DNA from: Pseudomonas sp. LD120
GTDB lineage: Bacteria > Pseudomonadota > Gammaproteobacteria > Pseudomonadales > Pseudomonadaceae
Reading direction: 5' to 3'
NCBI RefSeq assembly: GCF_009861525.1
Contig: NZ_WVHL01000005.1
Location: 2,914,001 to 2,978,000 of the forward strand
Length of the DNA stretch: 64,000 nt
The position numbers and the translations under genes are program-made. This document shows positions 18,801-26,496 of the stretch, piece by piece. Position 1 is the first letter of the stretch. Every line of letters begins with the position of its first letter. The notes under the pieces were generated by a model. That model was not told the DNA's origin. It searched no databases and saw nothing but the letters and a program-made list of their open reading frames with translations.

Positions 18801-19271
18801 TCAGAGTGTGCCGATACGGTTCAACTCGTGCTGCAGTTGCTCACGGCTGAGGTGGTTGAAAGGCAGGCCCAGGAAGGCCCGGCAGCGCTGTTCGATGTGC
18901 GCCAGGGCGGCGCCGAAGGCAGCGTCGACGCAGGCTTCGTCACCCCGGACGTCGGAGGGGTCTTCCAGGTTCCAGTGGGCTTTGAGCGCGGGGCCGAAGT
19001 ACACCGGGCAGGCCTCGTCCGCGGCCTTGTCGCAGACGGTAATCACGATGTCGGGCGGGTTGTCGGCGAAGGCGTCGTTGCCCTTGCTGTACAGGCCTGC
19101 GGTGGCGATGCCGGCACGCTCCAGGGTGGTCAGGCTGCGGGGCAGTACCTGGCCCTTGGGAAAGCTGCCGGCACTCAGGGCCTGGAAGCCCTCTGGCGCC
19201 AGGTGGTTGAACAGGGCTTCGCTGAGGATGCTGCGGCAGCTATTGGCCGTGCACATGAACAGGACTCGCAT
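18801..19271 (-). CDS. arsC: thioredoxin-coupled arsenate reductase
   Basis: A 156-aa cytoplasmic enzyme of the low-molecular-weight phosphatase fold that reduces arsenate to arsenite. The P-loop C7-TANS-C12-R13 starts the protein, and C80 and C88 (TVCDKAADEACP) supply the redox relay used with thioredoxin, as in S. aureus-type ArsC. It lies between arsR and arsH. The arsenite produced needs an exporter, yet none is encoded in the operon. Confidence 0.94.
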   Translation of the reverse strand: MRVLFMCTANSCRSILSEALFNHLAPEGFQALSAGSFPKGQVLPRSLTTLERAGIATAGLYSKGNDAFADNPPDIVITVCDKAADEACPVYFGPALKAHWNLEDPSDVRGDEACVDAAFGAALAHIEQRCRAFLGLPFNHLSREQLQHELNRIGTL

Positions 19272-19322
19272 GGATGGCTCCTTGTGCGGTGGCGGATATC
19301 AAAGATTCAGTCGTTTGTCGAT

Positions 19323-19667
19323 TCAGCAGCAGGCAGCGGAGCGGACCGGGCGTCCATCCATGTTCTGCAGGCGGGCAGCGTTGTCCTGCAGCCAGTTGGC
19401 GTTGGCTTGCAGGGTCACTTGCAGGATCTCGTGCACCCAGGCAGGAAGGTCCGGGTTGAGGCGGTAGTAGACCCATTGTCCCTGGCGGCGATCCAGCAAT
19501 AGGCCGCTGCTGCGCAGTTGGCCCAGATGGCGGCTGATCTTCGGTTGGCTGTCGTCCAGGGCGCACATCAGCTCACAGACGCACAGTTCGCCCAGGTGCG
19601 CGATCAGCAGGGTGGCGCGGGCGCGGGTTTCGTCGGCAAGGCTCTTGAATACTTCGGCAGGCGTCAT
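19323..19667 (-). CDS. arsR: ArsR-family arsenite-responsive repressor
   Basis: A 114-aa winged-helix repressor. The metal site is the classical ELCVCEL motif with Cys29 and Cys31 (plus Cys35), next to the recognition helix SQPKISRHLGQLRSSGLL. I start it at the ATG at 19667 (MTPAEVFKSLADETR), the usual ArsR N-terminus. Only 51 bp separate it from arsC, where arsB or acr3 is often found. A palindrome 33 bp upstream of the start is its likely operator. Confidence 0.94.
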   Translation of the reverse strand: MTPAEVFKSLADETRARATLLIAHLGELCVCELMCALDDSQPKISRHLGQLRSSGLLLDRRQGQWVYYRLNPDLPAWVHEILQVTLQANANWLQDNAARLQNMDGRPVRSAACC

Positions 19668-19699
19668 TGTGGTGGCGGCTTGAATATGTGGAGAATCGA

Positions 19700-19719
19700 A
19701 TATACGGAAATCCATATAT
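19700..19719 (-). promoter_or_regulatory. probable ArsR operator
   Basis: ATATACGGA-AA-TCCATATAT is an inverted repeat of 9-base arms with one mismatch, located 33-52 bp upstream of the arsR ATG in the promoter region. ArsR repressors bind such AT-rich dyads and release DNA when arsenite binds. This would make the arsR-C-H operon self-regulated. Confidence 0.55.
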
Positions 19720-19914
19720 GAATGGCAAGCCAAGACAGCCCCCAGCTTGTTGTTGTCTGCCTCGCCAGCAATCCGGCCCCGGAATGCCTGTCCATAGTTG
19801 CTATTTGCCAGCCTCTTGTTGCGGCCAAAAACCTGCCTTTATGATCGCCGGGTCATGTCCGAGGCCGCCGACGCGGTCCGCGGTTTTCTACAGGCTCACA
19901 GGGATGTTCAAGCG

Positions 19915-20769
19915 ATGAAAATCACGATCAAGGCCGGTTCGCTCATGCAAGGCTGCTTGGGCAAGGGCCTGGCAGGCCTGCTGTTGTCCACCTTCACGCT
20001 GATGGCACCAGCGCTGGTCCAGGCCAAAGAGGCACCGATTCCCCCAGGCGCGGTGCTGGCGGTGATGCAGAACGTCGAGGTTCCCGCGGCGAATGAGGAG
20101 GTGGAGTTGGAGGACGGTGTCACCGCCACGTTCTGGTACGGCAAGGAGCTGGATATCGACGGCAAGCATTACTACGCGGCGTTTGTCTGGCACACCCGGG
20201 ACAGTGCCGCCCGCCAGGGCGAGGATTTTGCCGCGCCCGAGGTCCAGGTGCGGCTGGCCGATGCCACCTTCGAACTCACCCATCCTGGCCAGACGCCGGC
20301 CTATTCCATACTCAGTATCGAGCGCAAGATCGGCTTCTTTGGCGGCCGGGAAAAACCCGAGGAAGTGGACCCCCAGCGCCAGGCCTTGGAACACCGCACT
20401 GTTGATGGCCGGCTGCTGTTGGCGGTGCCCACGGCCACCTTTGAGGACGGCATCGTCACCAAGGGCTATACGCTGTTCGTGTTCAACCCGAACAAGAAAC
20501 CCGAAGACAACGGCTGGATCTGGTCCCATGTCGGCCAGGTACGCACCGGCGAGGACAATTCGGCGGCCTGCGACGACGGCGCGGTGATGCCGTGCATCGG
20601 CAGCGACGGTGAGCTGAGTTTCGTCGCCGGCCAGGAGTCACTGCCGCAGGTGCTGGTCAAGGTCAGCGGCACCACCTTCCAGGGACCGGGAAAAGTCCGC
20701 CCGCTGGTGGCGGCCGACAACCTCACCTATGTCTATGACAGCAAGACCCAGCAGTACATCAGTCACTAG
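19915..20769 (+). CDS. secreted hypothetical protein
   Basis: A 284-aa exported protein. Residues 1-39 are a long signal peptide (hydrophobic GLAGLLLSTFTLMAPALVQA). The mature part is acidic, with YGKELDIDGKHYYAAFVWHTRDS and FVFNPNKKPEDNGWIWSHVGQVRTGEDNSAACDDGAVMPCIG. The two cysteines there could pair in the periplasm. The ATG at 19915 is chosen for the signal peptide; 39 open codons precede it. Family not recognised. A short perfect hairpin follows the stop. Confidence 0.8.
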   Translation: MKITIKAGSLMQGCLGKGLAGLLLSTFTLMAPALVQAKEAPIPPGAVLAVMQNVEVPAANEEVELEDGVTATFWYGKELDIDGKHYYAAFVWHTRDSAARQGEDFAAPEVQVRLADATFELTHPGQTPAYSILSIERKIGFFGGREKPEEVDPQRQALEHRTVDGRLLLAVPTATFEDGIVTKGYTLFVFNPNKKPEDNGWIWSHVGQVRTGEDNSAACDDGAVMPCIGSDGELSFVAGQESLPQVLVKVSGTTFQGPGKVRPLVAADNLTYVYDSKTQQYISH

Positions 20770-20786
20770 GCTTTGTACGCAAAGCC
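20769..20786 (+). terminator. short UACG-loop hairpin after the secreted-protein gene
   Basis: GGCTTTG-TACG-CAAAGCC is a perfect 7-bp stem with a UACG tetraloop, overlapping the stop codon of the 284-aa gene. No U-tract follows, so it may be a stabilising 3' end or a weak terminator. Confidence 0.4.
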
Positions 20787-20843
20787 CTGATACTCGCTGA
20801 TGCTGCGTTTGGCCCCGTCCGGCCGCTGAACGGATCGCGCTAC

Positions 20844-21275
20844 TCAGGTCTGGGCATCAACGCCGATCCTGGCCAGCAGCCAATCCTGGTAGAGCAAGGG
20901 GCTGTCCGTGGACTGGCCGGGGTTCCTGGCGATGAGGGTCTTGCCGTCCAGGCGGCCGATGTCCATCAGGTATTGCAGGCCCTTGAGCACCTGGGTGGCG
21001 TGGCTCTTGTCGAGCGATGCCACATCGGGCAGTTCGACGCTGTTGCTCTTGTCGTCGAAGGTCGCCCAGGTAGGGCTGGTTCTGTATTGGGCGGTCAGCT
21101 TCGCCTGCGACGCCTGTGATTCACGAAAGCTGGCGTCGATCTGCGCCTGGATTTGCGGCGTTGCGTTTTCGACCTGAATCTTCATGGGCTTCACCGTGCC
21201 ACTCTCCAAAGCCCGGGTGATTCCCTTGAGGCCCATAACGACGAGTGACGTGGTGCTTGAGATGCTTCCTGTCAT
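20844..21275 (-). CDS. hypothetical protein
   Basis: A 143-aa protein starting MTGSISSTTSLVVMGLKGITRAL. The ATG at 21275 is chosen because GGGAGTC lies just upstream; the long open frame upstream of it is not protein-like. The sequence has a Gln/Ala-rich helix (IQAQIDASFRESQASQAKLTAQY) and a C-terminal part with LLYQDWLLARIGVDAQT. Soluble, family unknown. It is divergent from an AraC-type regulator with 241 bp between. Confidence 0.7.
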   Translation of the reverse strand: MTGSISSTTSLVVMGLKGITRALESGTVKPMKIQVENATPQIQAQIDASFRESQASQAKLTAQYRTSPTWATFDDKSNSVELPDVASLDKSHATQVLKGLQYLMDIGRLDGKTLIARNPGQSTDSPLLYQDWLLARIGVDAQT

Positions 21276-21516
21276 GTAACGACTCCCTGGTTGGTAGCGG
21301 CAGACGGAGCGAAAGTCGGGCCATGATCCGGCAGTCTTCTCCTGTGCCGTTCTGTGCGGTGTCCGTGGCGTTACCGGGACAGGGCCGTGGCAGGAGCTGG
21401 CCGAAGCAGGCAAGGGATTGCTGTTGGTGGTTATCCATTGAAGAAAAACTCGAACTGATTCCACAATCAGCGCACAGTGACTGGCCCTTCTTGCACCACT
21501 CCCGACCGCAGCCATC

Positions 21517-22419
21517 ATGATCCAAGTCCCCGACTCCCCCTCACTCGCCACTCTGGCCACCTTGATCGCCCGGCACACCAGAGCCTCCGGTGATTTTCCC
21601 ACTCTAGTGCCCAACCTCACGCTGCACCGGCGCGCCACGGCAACGGCGCCCATTCCCTGCATCTACAGCCTGGGCCTGGGGGTGATCGCCCAAGGAGGCA
21701 AACAGGTGCTGCTGCATGACTCGGTGATCGATTACCGGGCCGGGCAGGGCATGTTGACCAGCATCGATCAGCCGGTGGTGGCGCGGGTGTCCGAGGGCTC
21801 GGTGGCCGAGCCCTTCCTGGGCATGATGCTGACCCTGGATATGCACCAGATCCTGCAAACGGCTGCGCAAATGCAGCCCCCGCCCCCGCCCCGGGCCAGC
21901 GGTTATCGGACGGTGGTGGTGAATGAGCTGCAGCCGGGGCTGCTCAGTGCGCTTGAGCGTCTGCTGGGGCTGTTGGACGAGCCGGCCTTGATTGCGCAGA
22001 TGGCGCCGCTGATTCAGCAGGAGATCATCGTGCGCCTGTTGGCCGGGCCCTACAGCCTGGTGCTGCAGCAACTGCTGGCGGTGGGCTCGCCGACCCAGCA
22101 GATCTTCAGGACCGTGGCCTGGCTCAAGCAGAACTTCACCCAGCCATTGCGGATCGACGACCTGGCGCAGGGGGCGCATATGAGCCCGTCCTCTTTCCGC
22201 CAGCATTTTCGCGCGATCATCGGCGTCAGCCCGTTGCAGTTTCACAAGCAGTTGCGCCTGCAGGAAGCCCGGCAGTTGATGCTCAGCCAGAACCTCGACG
22301 TCGGTCGTGCCGCCGGGTTGGTGGGCTATGAAAGCGCTTCGCAGTTCAGCCGTGAATACAGTCGGGTGTTTGGCGCGCCGCCACAGCGGGATATCCGGCG
22401 GATGCGCGAGACCGGTTGA
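21517..22419 (+). CDS. AraC-family transcriptional regulator
   Basis: A 300-aa regulator with an N-terminal AraC_N cupin-like effector domain (YSLGLGVIAQGGKQVLLHDSVIDY) and a C-terminal double helix-turn-helix (RIDDLAQGAHMSPSSFRQHFRAIIGVSPLQFHKQLRLQEARQLML). The end, VGYESASQFSREYSRVFGAPP, is the usual second helix-turn-helix. The next gene on the same strand, 170 bp downstream, encodes a YcjY-like hydrolase that it probably controls, as regulator-hydrolase pairs of this type are common. Confidence 0.93.
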   Translation: MIQVPDSPSLATLATLIARHTRASGDFPTLVPNLTLHRRATATAPIPCIYSLGLGVIAQGGKQVLLHDSVIDYRAGQGMLTSIDQPVVARVSEGSVAEPFLGMMLTLDMHQILQTAAQMQPPPPPRASGYRTVVVNELQPGLLSALERLLGLLDEPALIAQMAPLIQQEIIVRLLAGPYSLVLQQLLAVGSPTQQIFRTVAWLKQNFTQPLRIDDLAQGAHMSPSSFRQHFRAIIGVSPLQFHKQLRLQEARQLMLSQNLDVGRAAGLVGYESASQFSREYSRVFGAPPQRDIRRMRETG

Positions 22420-22588
22420 GGCCGGGACGTACGCAATCGTCTCCTTGGCAAAACAGGCAAGCTTGTCGTTGGAATAGGCAAAGTCTGGTGGTGCGGCATT
22501 TCTATACTGGGGCCCAGCGACGCAGCAGCCCATCAGGGCCCACATCGATCCAGACAAGTCCGCCCAGCGCGGCACAGGGAGCACGGTC

Positions 22589-23521
22589 ATGAGCACGACC
22601 ATCCAGCACGTCACCTACCGCAATCTCGGTTGGGACACCGCCGCAGACATCTACCTGCCTGCGGACTTCGACCCGAGCAAGGCTTACCCGGCCATCGTCA
22701 GTACTCACCCCATCGGCAGTTGCAAGGAACAGACCTCCGGTAATGTCTATGCCGCCGGGTTGGCCCGGGCCGGCTTCATCGCCATTGCCTTCGACGCCAG
22801 CTTCCAGGGCGCCAGCGGTGGCCAGCCGCGCTATATCGAAGACCCGGCGATGCGTGTATTGGACATCCGCTTTGCCATCGACTACCTGTTGACCCTGCCG
22901 TATGTCGACCCGGAACGCATCGGTGCCATCGGCGTCTGCGGCGGCGGTGCCTACACCATCCATGCGGCGATGACCGACTACCGGATCAAGGCCCTGGCCT
23001 CCGTCACCGGGGTCAACTTCGGTCGCCTGATCCGCGAAGGTTTCAGCAATTTCGATCCCGTCAGCGCCCTGCACGCCATGGCCAAGCAACGCAGCGCCGA
23101 GGCCCGGGGCGAGGCGCGTCATGTGATCAACTACCTGCCGGCATCGACAGCCGAGGCGCAGCAGAACGGCATCAGCGATATCGACGTCCTGGAAGCCACC
23201 GAGTACTACAAGTCGCCCCGTGGTCAGCAACCCAACGGCGCCACCAGTGGCCTGTTTTCTTTCAACAGCGCGGCCTTTGGCTGGGATGCCTTCCTGCATG
23301 CCGAAGTGCTGCTGACCCAGCCGCTGATGGTGGTGATCGGCGACAAGCCCGGGGGCTTCGGCGCCTATCGCGATGGCCTGGAAATCCATGGCCGTGCCGC
23401 CTCCAAAGACAAGCATCTGGTGGTCGCCGAAGGCTGGTCCCACTACGACCTGTACGACCGCGACGAACCGGTGGCGCTGGCCATGGCGCAATTGCTGCCG
23501 TTCTTCCAGAAATACCTGTAA
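22589..23521 (+). CDS. alpha/beta hydrolase, YcjY/dienelactone hydrolase-like
   Basis: A 310-aa alpha/beta hydrolase. The nucleophile elbow reads G115-V-C117-G-G-G, so the nucleophile is Cys rather than Ser, as in dienelactone hydrolases and YcjY proteins. HPIGSCKEQTSGNVYAAGLARAGF forms the early oxyanion region, and a late His (VAEGWSHYDLYD) fits the triad. It has no signal peptide and is presumably cytoplasmic. The natural substrate is unknown. It follows the AraC regulator on the same strand. Confidence 0.87.
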   Translation: MSTTIQHVTYRNLGWDTAADIYLPADFDPSKAYPAIVSTHPIGSCKEQTSGNVYAAGLARAGFIAIAFDASFQGASGGQPRYIEDPAMRVLDIRFAIDYLLTLPYVDPERIGAIGVCGGGAYTIHAAMTDYRIKALASVTGVNFGRLIREGFSNFDPVSALHAMAKQRSAEARGEARHVINYLPASTAEAQQNGISDIDVLEATEYYKSPRGQQPNGATSGLFSFNSAAFGWDAFLHAEVLLTQPLMVVIGDKPGGFGAYRDGLEIHGRAASKDKHLVVAEGWSHYDLYDRDEPVALAMAQLLPFFQKYL

Positions 23522-23662
23522 GACGCGCGCCGAAACGGTGTCCCAGCCGCCTCAGTCATGGGGCGGTGTCGAGCGTCGGTGCCCGAGCCGCTTGCGCAAG
23601 CGTCCGCAGGCGATGGCATCGGTTATGCTGGCGGCCCATGAACCGGAGCAGAGGCACAGAAC

Positions 23663-23950
23663 ATGACGCGCCTGGCGTGGCTGGAAATTGATGTGCGTGA
23701 CCTGGGCACGGCCCGTGAGCTGCACCTGGCCTTGCGTGATGCCTTGGGTTTTCCCCAGTGGTATGGCTGTAATGGGGATGCCTTCTGGGATGCCATTTCC
23801 GGACTGGTGGACATGCCGCTGCAGTTGCGGATCAGGGGCTGGCACAACCTCTCTCAGCGTTTGCCGGACGATGCGCGACTGCTGGAGCAATGCCTGCTGC
23901 GCTTGCAAAGCCAGTACCCGGCATGGGCGGCGGACCTGCAGTTCGATTGA
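23663..23950 (+). CDS. barstar-family protein, no barnase nearby
   Basis: A 95-aa barstar-like protein. Barstar proteins bind and block RNases of the barnase family. The conserved core is LHLALRDALGFPQWYGCNGDAFWDAISGLVDMPLQLRIRGW, with the usual Y-G-x-N-x-D-A-x-W-D-x-I pattern. A long-branch orphan such as this is frequent in Pseudomonas, where it may protect against incoming RNase toxins. No barnase or toxin gene lies within the window. Confidence 0.87.
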   Translation: MTRLAWLEIDVRDLGTARELHLALRDALGFPQWYGCNGDAFWDAISGLVDMPLQLRIRGWHNLSQRLPDDARLLEQCLLRLQSQYPAWAADLQFD

Positions 23951-24198
23951 ACGAAGATGCAAAAAAGCCCTGCCCGGGCCACACACCCATCCGCCACAAT
24001 CCTCTAGGAATCTCTCCCACGGCGCTGACTGGCTGGCGCCATCATGCTGCGTTTGGTGGCCGATGTGGCTCGTGGCGACGGCCTTGAGCGCAACGATGCG
24101 GCCATCAAGCGGGCCGATGACGCCACGCAAGCCGGCGGAGCGTCAAAGCACTGGAGGCATGCTTGCCGTTCATGGGATCTGCCGCTTCTGCCGTGGGT

Positions 24199-24507
24199 TT
24201 AGAGTCGGCATCCGTTGCTGCGAGCCAGCCGATAGATCGATTGCACGCCCGCGCGCATTTTTTCCACGGCGCTGGCATTGGCTGAGTGAACATGAATCTG
24301 CGGCGGGCAGAAACCGTGCAACGCCACCGCTTCTTCGATCCACAGGATCACGTCGTAACCGGTGCCGCGCTGGTCATCTCCGAGGTCGTGGTCGAGGCTG
24401 ATCTCTTCGACGCCGCCGGCTTTCAGCAACGCGATGACTTCGTCCGGCCAGTAGGTGCGAATCCAGCCTTGTGGGGTTTGGCGTTCGTCGTCGAGGTAGA
24501 TTTTCAT
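24199..24507 (-). CDS. cyclic-phosphate-processing receiver-like (cREC) protein
   Basis: A 102-aa single-domain protein beginning MKIYLDDERQTPQGW with EEISLDHDLGDDQRGTGYDVILWIEE at its centre, the signature of the family annotated as cyclic-phosphate processing receiver domain. This is a receiver-like fold with an acidic LDDER cluster, predicted in comparative studies to belong to biological-conflict systems. It is the third gene of a minus-strand cluster. The nearby RtcR-like regulator also belongs to a cyclic-phosphate-linked family, although they are separate transcripts. Confidence 0.78.
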   Translation of the reverse strand: MKIYLDDERQTPQGWIRTYWPDEVIALLKAGGVEEISLDHDLGDDQRGTGYDVILWIEEAVALHGFCPPQIHVHSANASAVEKMRAGVQSIYRLARSNGCRL

Positions 24508-24534
24508 GGGCCTGTTTACTCTTTCAGATGCAGT

Positions 24535-24915
24535 TCAAGCATCGGCGTCGTTCGCGATGACATGCAGCACAAGGCTCAGCGAGTCGTCGGTGAGCAGCGG
24601 TGGGTGATCCTGTTGCAGTTTGTTGATGAAAAAAAGCGTACCCGGCGCTGTTTCAGCGGGCATGGAGAGGCAAGGGTAGAGTTGGTTTTTACTGGCCTCG
24701 GCATACTGGATATGAACCTTGCTGTGCTCAATCCAGATCCTGCTCGATTGACCGGAGCAACTCAGGAACAGGGTGCTGAAACTGGATGGCTCCTGCTCCA
24801 GCGGCATCGATTGAGAGTCGCCGTGCCGGCCTTTGCGAATGGCTCGTGCCATGGCATTGAAGGCTTTGGGTGTGCCAAAGAAATGCAGTGCCTGTCCGTT
24901 CAGTCTTGCCAGCAC
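24535..24915 (-). CDS. hypothetical protein, possibly immunity-like
   Basis: A 126-aa soluble protein. The start is a GTG at 24915 preceded by AAAGGA at 7-bp spacing. FFGTPKAFNAMARAIRKG resembles the opening helix of some polymorphic-toxin immunity families (Imm32-like), but the similarity is too weak to name. It lies 27 bp upstream of the receiver-like gene and 38 bp downstream of an Imm35-like gene, so the three are probably one operon. Confidence 0.6.
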   Translation of the reverse strand: MLARLNGQALHFFGTPKAFNAMARAIRKGRHGDSQSMPLEQEPSSFSTLFLSCSGQSSRIWIEHSKVHIQYAEASKNQLYPCLSMPAETAPGTLFFINKLQQDHPPLLTDDSLSLVLHVIANDADA

Positions 24916-24953
24916 GTCAAGTTTCCTTTCGTATCGCGTCGGTCAACGCTGGG

Positions 24954-25544
24954 TCATTGCAACCTGCGCCGGAGCGCTAGCAGGACCGCGTCAGCGTGGC
25001 AGAGTTGCCCGTCCAGAGGAGTTGCACCGGCTGTTTCAGGCACCAACCTGATCGTGCAGGGCACGCCTTGGTCGCAGAGCAGCTGTTGAGCTAGCAGCAG
25101 GACTCGGCGGCTGCCTGTAAGCCAATGCTTGTTCTGCTCTGACAGCAGTGCAACGACCTGTGGATAGGTGCAGGCCAGTTTTTGCCGCAGATTGCCCATC
25201 GCGGTTTTGTCGTGGCGATTGAATGCAGGAGTCAGCACATAAAAGTTGCCCATCGCAGCGTCCTGATCGTACTTGTCTTGCAGGTAGTCACCCACGCTGA
25301 TGGCACTACCGATGGTGTCGACCACTCCAGTCTGGACGTTGACCAGATGGGCGTTTATGCCGATATAGCAACTCGACTCCACGCCGTGCTGCACATAATC
25401 CACGCTGTTGCAGCGGATCACCCAGTAAGCCCTCAGGGGGCAGAGCTCGCAGGACTGAATGACAAAACGCTCAGGTTTTCCATCGTTGATAATGCCGTCA
25501 TGCATGGCGAGCACCAGAGCACAGGCTTGTTGGGCTGAGAGCAT
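24954..25544 (-). CDS. Imm35/YrhB-like immunity-domain protein
   Basis: A 196-aa protein. The N-terminal half, with AYWVIRCNSVDYVQHG, then GINAHLVNVQTGVVDTIGSAISVGDYLQDKY, follows the pattern of the YrhB/Imm35 immunity domain (W-v-x-x-x-n-s, then n-x-x-i-V-x-x-x-t-G). The C-terminal part (QALLSEQNKHWLTGSRRVLLLAQQLL) is not recognised. I start at 25544 (MLSAQQACALVLAMHDG) because it matches family N-termini, although no good ribosome site is visible; the frame remains open for 52 more codons upstream. No cognate toxin is in view. Confidence 0.55.
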   Translation of the reverse strand: MLSAQQACALVLAMHDGIINDGKPERFVIQSCELCPLRAYWVIRCNSVDYVQHGVESSCYIGINAHLVNVQTGVVDTIGSAISVGDYLQDKYDQDAAMGNFYVLTPAFNRHDKTAMGNLRQKLACTYPQVVALLSEQNKHWLTGSRRVLLLAQQLLCDQGVPCTIRLVPETAGATPLDGQLCHADAVLLALRRRLQ

Positions 25545-25733
25545 CGGTGGGTAGTCTTTTACGGTGAGTGTCTGGATGAATTTTCGCCCAGTTGTATAAC
25601 CCGATATTGAGCAATAAGCCATTGCCGGGCTTAAGGTTGCACAGTTTTTCCAGCAGTGGATGAGTCCGCCGCAGTTGTGTAAAAACGCTCTGCTATTCAA
25701 CCCGGCACCCGCTGCCAGCTCAGGTGGAACCCA

Positions 25734-26210
25734 ATGCGGCCCAACGCCGAACTCCGATTGTTTGCACTGCCGGTATGCGCCGGTCTGGTCTACGCCGTGA
25801 TCAAGGGGCTGATCAAGGGCTGGAGTGGCACGCAGCTGTTTTCCGGTTTTTTGTTTGGCAGCGTGATTGCCATTGTCCTGGGCATTCCTCTGCTGCTTTG
25901 GAGTGATCGGCGCTGCCCGCAGGCCAAGATGCGCTATCTGTGGATCGGCCTGATCCTGAGCCTGGTCGCGACCTTGTTGGTACGTGCGTCATGGATGCAG
26001 TTGTTGCTACTGCCGCTGGCCGGCGGACTGGCCCTGGGTGGCCTGTACAGCCTGGTGATCCGTGGTATCGACAAGCTGCCGGTGCCGCTTCATGGACGAG
26101 CTCGGCAGGGTTGGGGGCGGCTCCTGGCGGTGCCACTGTCAGGTGCATTGACCCTGGGCAGCGTGGGCATGGACTACATGCTCACCGATCGGCTGATGCT
26201 CAACGCATAG
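25734..26210 (+). CDS. hypothetical inner-membrane protein
   Basis: A 158-aa protein with four or more hydrophobic segments (LFALPVCAGLVYAVIKG, LFSGFLFGSVIAIVLGIPLLLW, MRYLWIGLILSLVATLLV, LLLLPLAGGLALGGLYSLVI). AGGTGGA precedes the ATG. The family is unknown. It is divergent from the immunity-like cluster and its stop touches an OmpW remnant. Confidence 0.7.
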   Translation: MRPNAELRLFALPVCAGLVYAVIKGLIKGWSGTQLFSGFLFGSVIAIVLGIPLLLWSDRRCPQAKMRYLWIGLILSLVATLLVRASWMQLLLLPLAGGLALGGLYSLVIRGIDKLPVPLHGRARQGWGRLLAVPLSGALTLGSVGMDYMLTDRLMLNA

Positions 26211-26333
26211 ATGCGCTACATTGACATCAACACCGATGCCTATGTGAACAACCGCCAGCTTGGGGTCCGCTCCAAGGTCAATGTGGATGTTGACCCGTTC
26301 GTGTACATGATGGGGTTGGGGTACAAGTTCTAG
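26211..26333 (+). pseudogene. C-terminal remnant of an OmpW-family outer-membrane protein
   Basis: The 40 codons from 26211 encode MRYIDINTDAYVNN... ending in VDVDPFVYMMGLGYKF, the last two beta strands and terminal aromatic of OmpW-family barrels. The rest of the gene, roughly 150 residues with a signal peptide, is absent. The fragment begins directly after the stop of a different membrane protein. It is a relic of a gene cut by rearrangement and marks a breakpoint near the helicase/PLD operon. Confidence 0.8.
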
Positions 26334-26496
26334 GTTCAGCACTTGTAGCCATCTCACGTAGTGTCAGTCCGGGTACGTTGTCCGGCATGGCAACGGGTTC
26401 GGAAGTCCCGGCGGGTGCCGAACATGAAGTTGTGCGAAGCATCCGCCCAGCTTACGTTAGTTATCAGGACTCGGGCCCTGTCGCTGTCGGTCCTTT

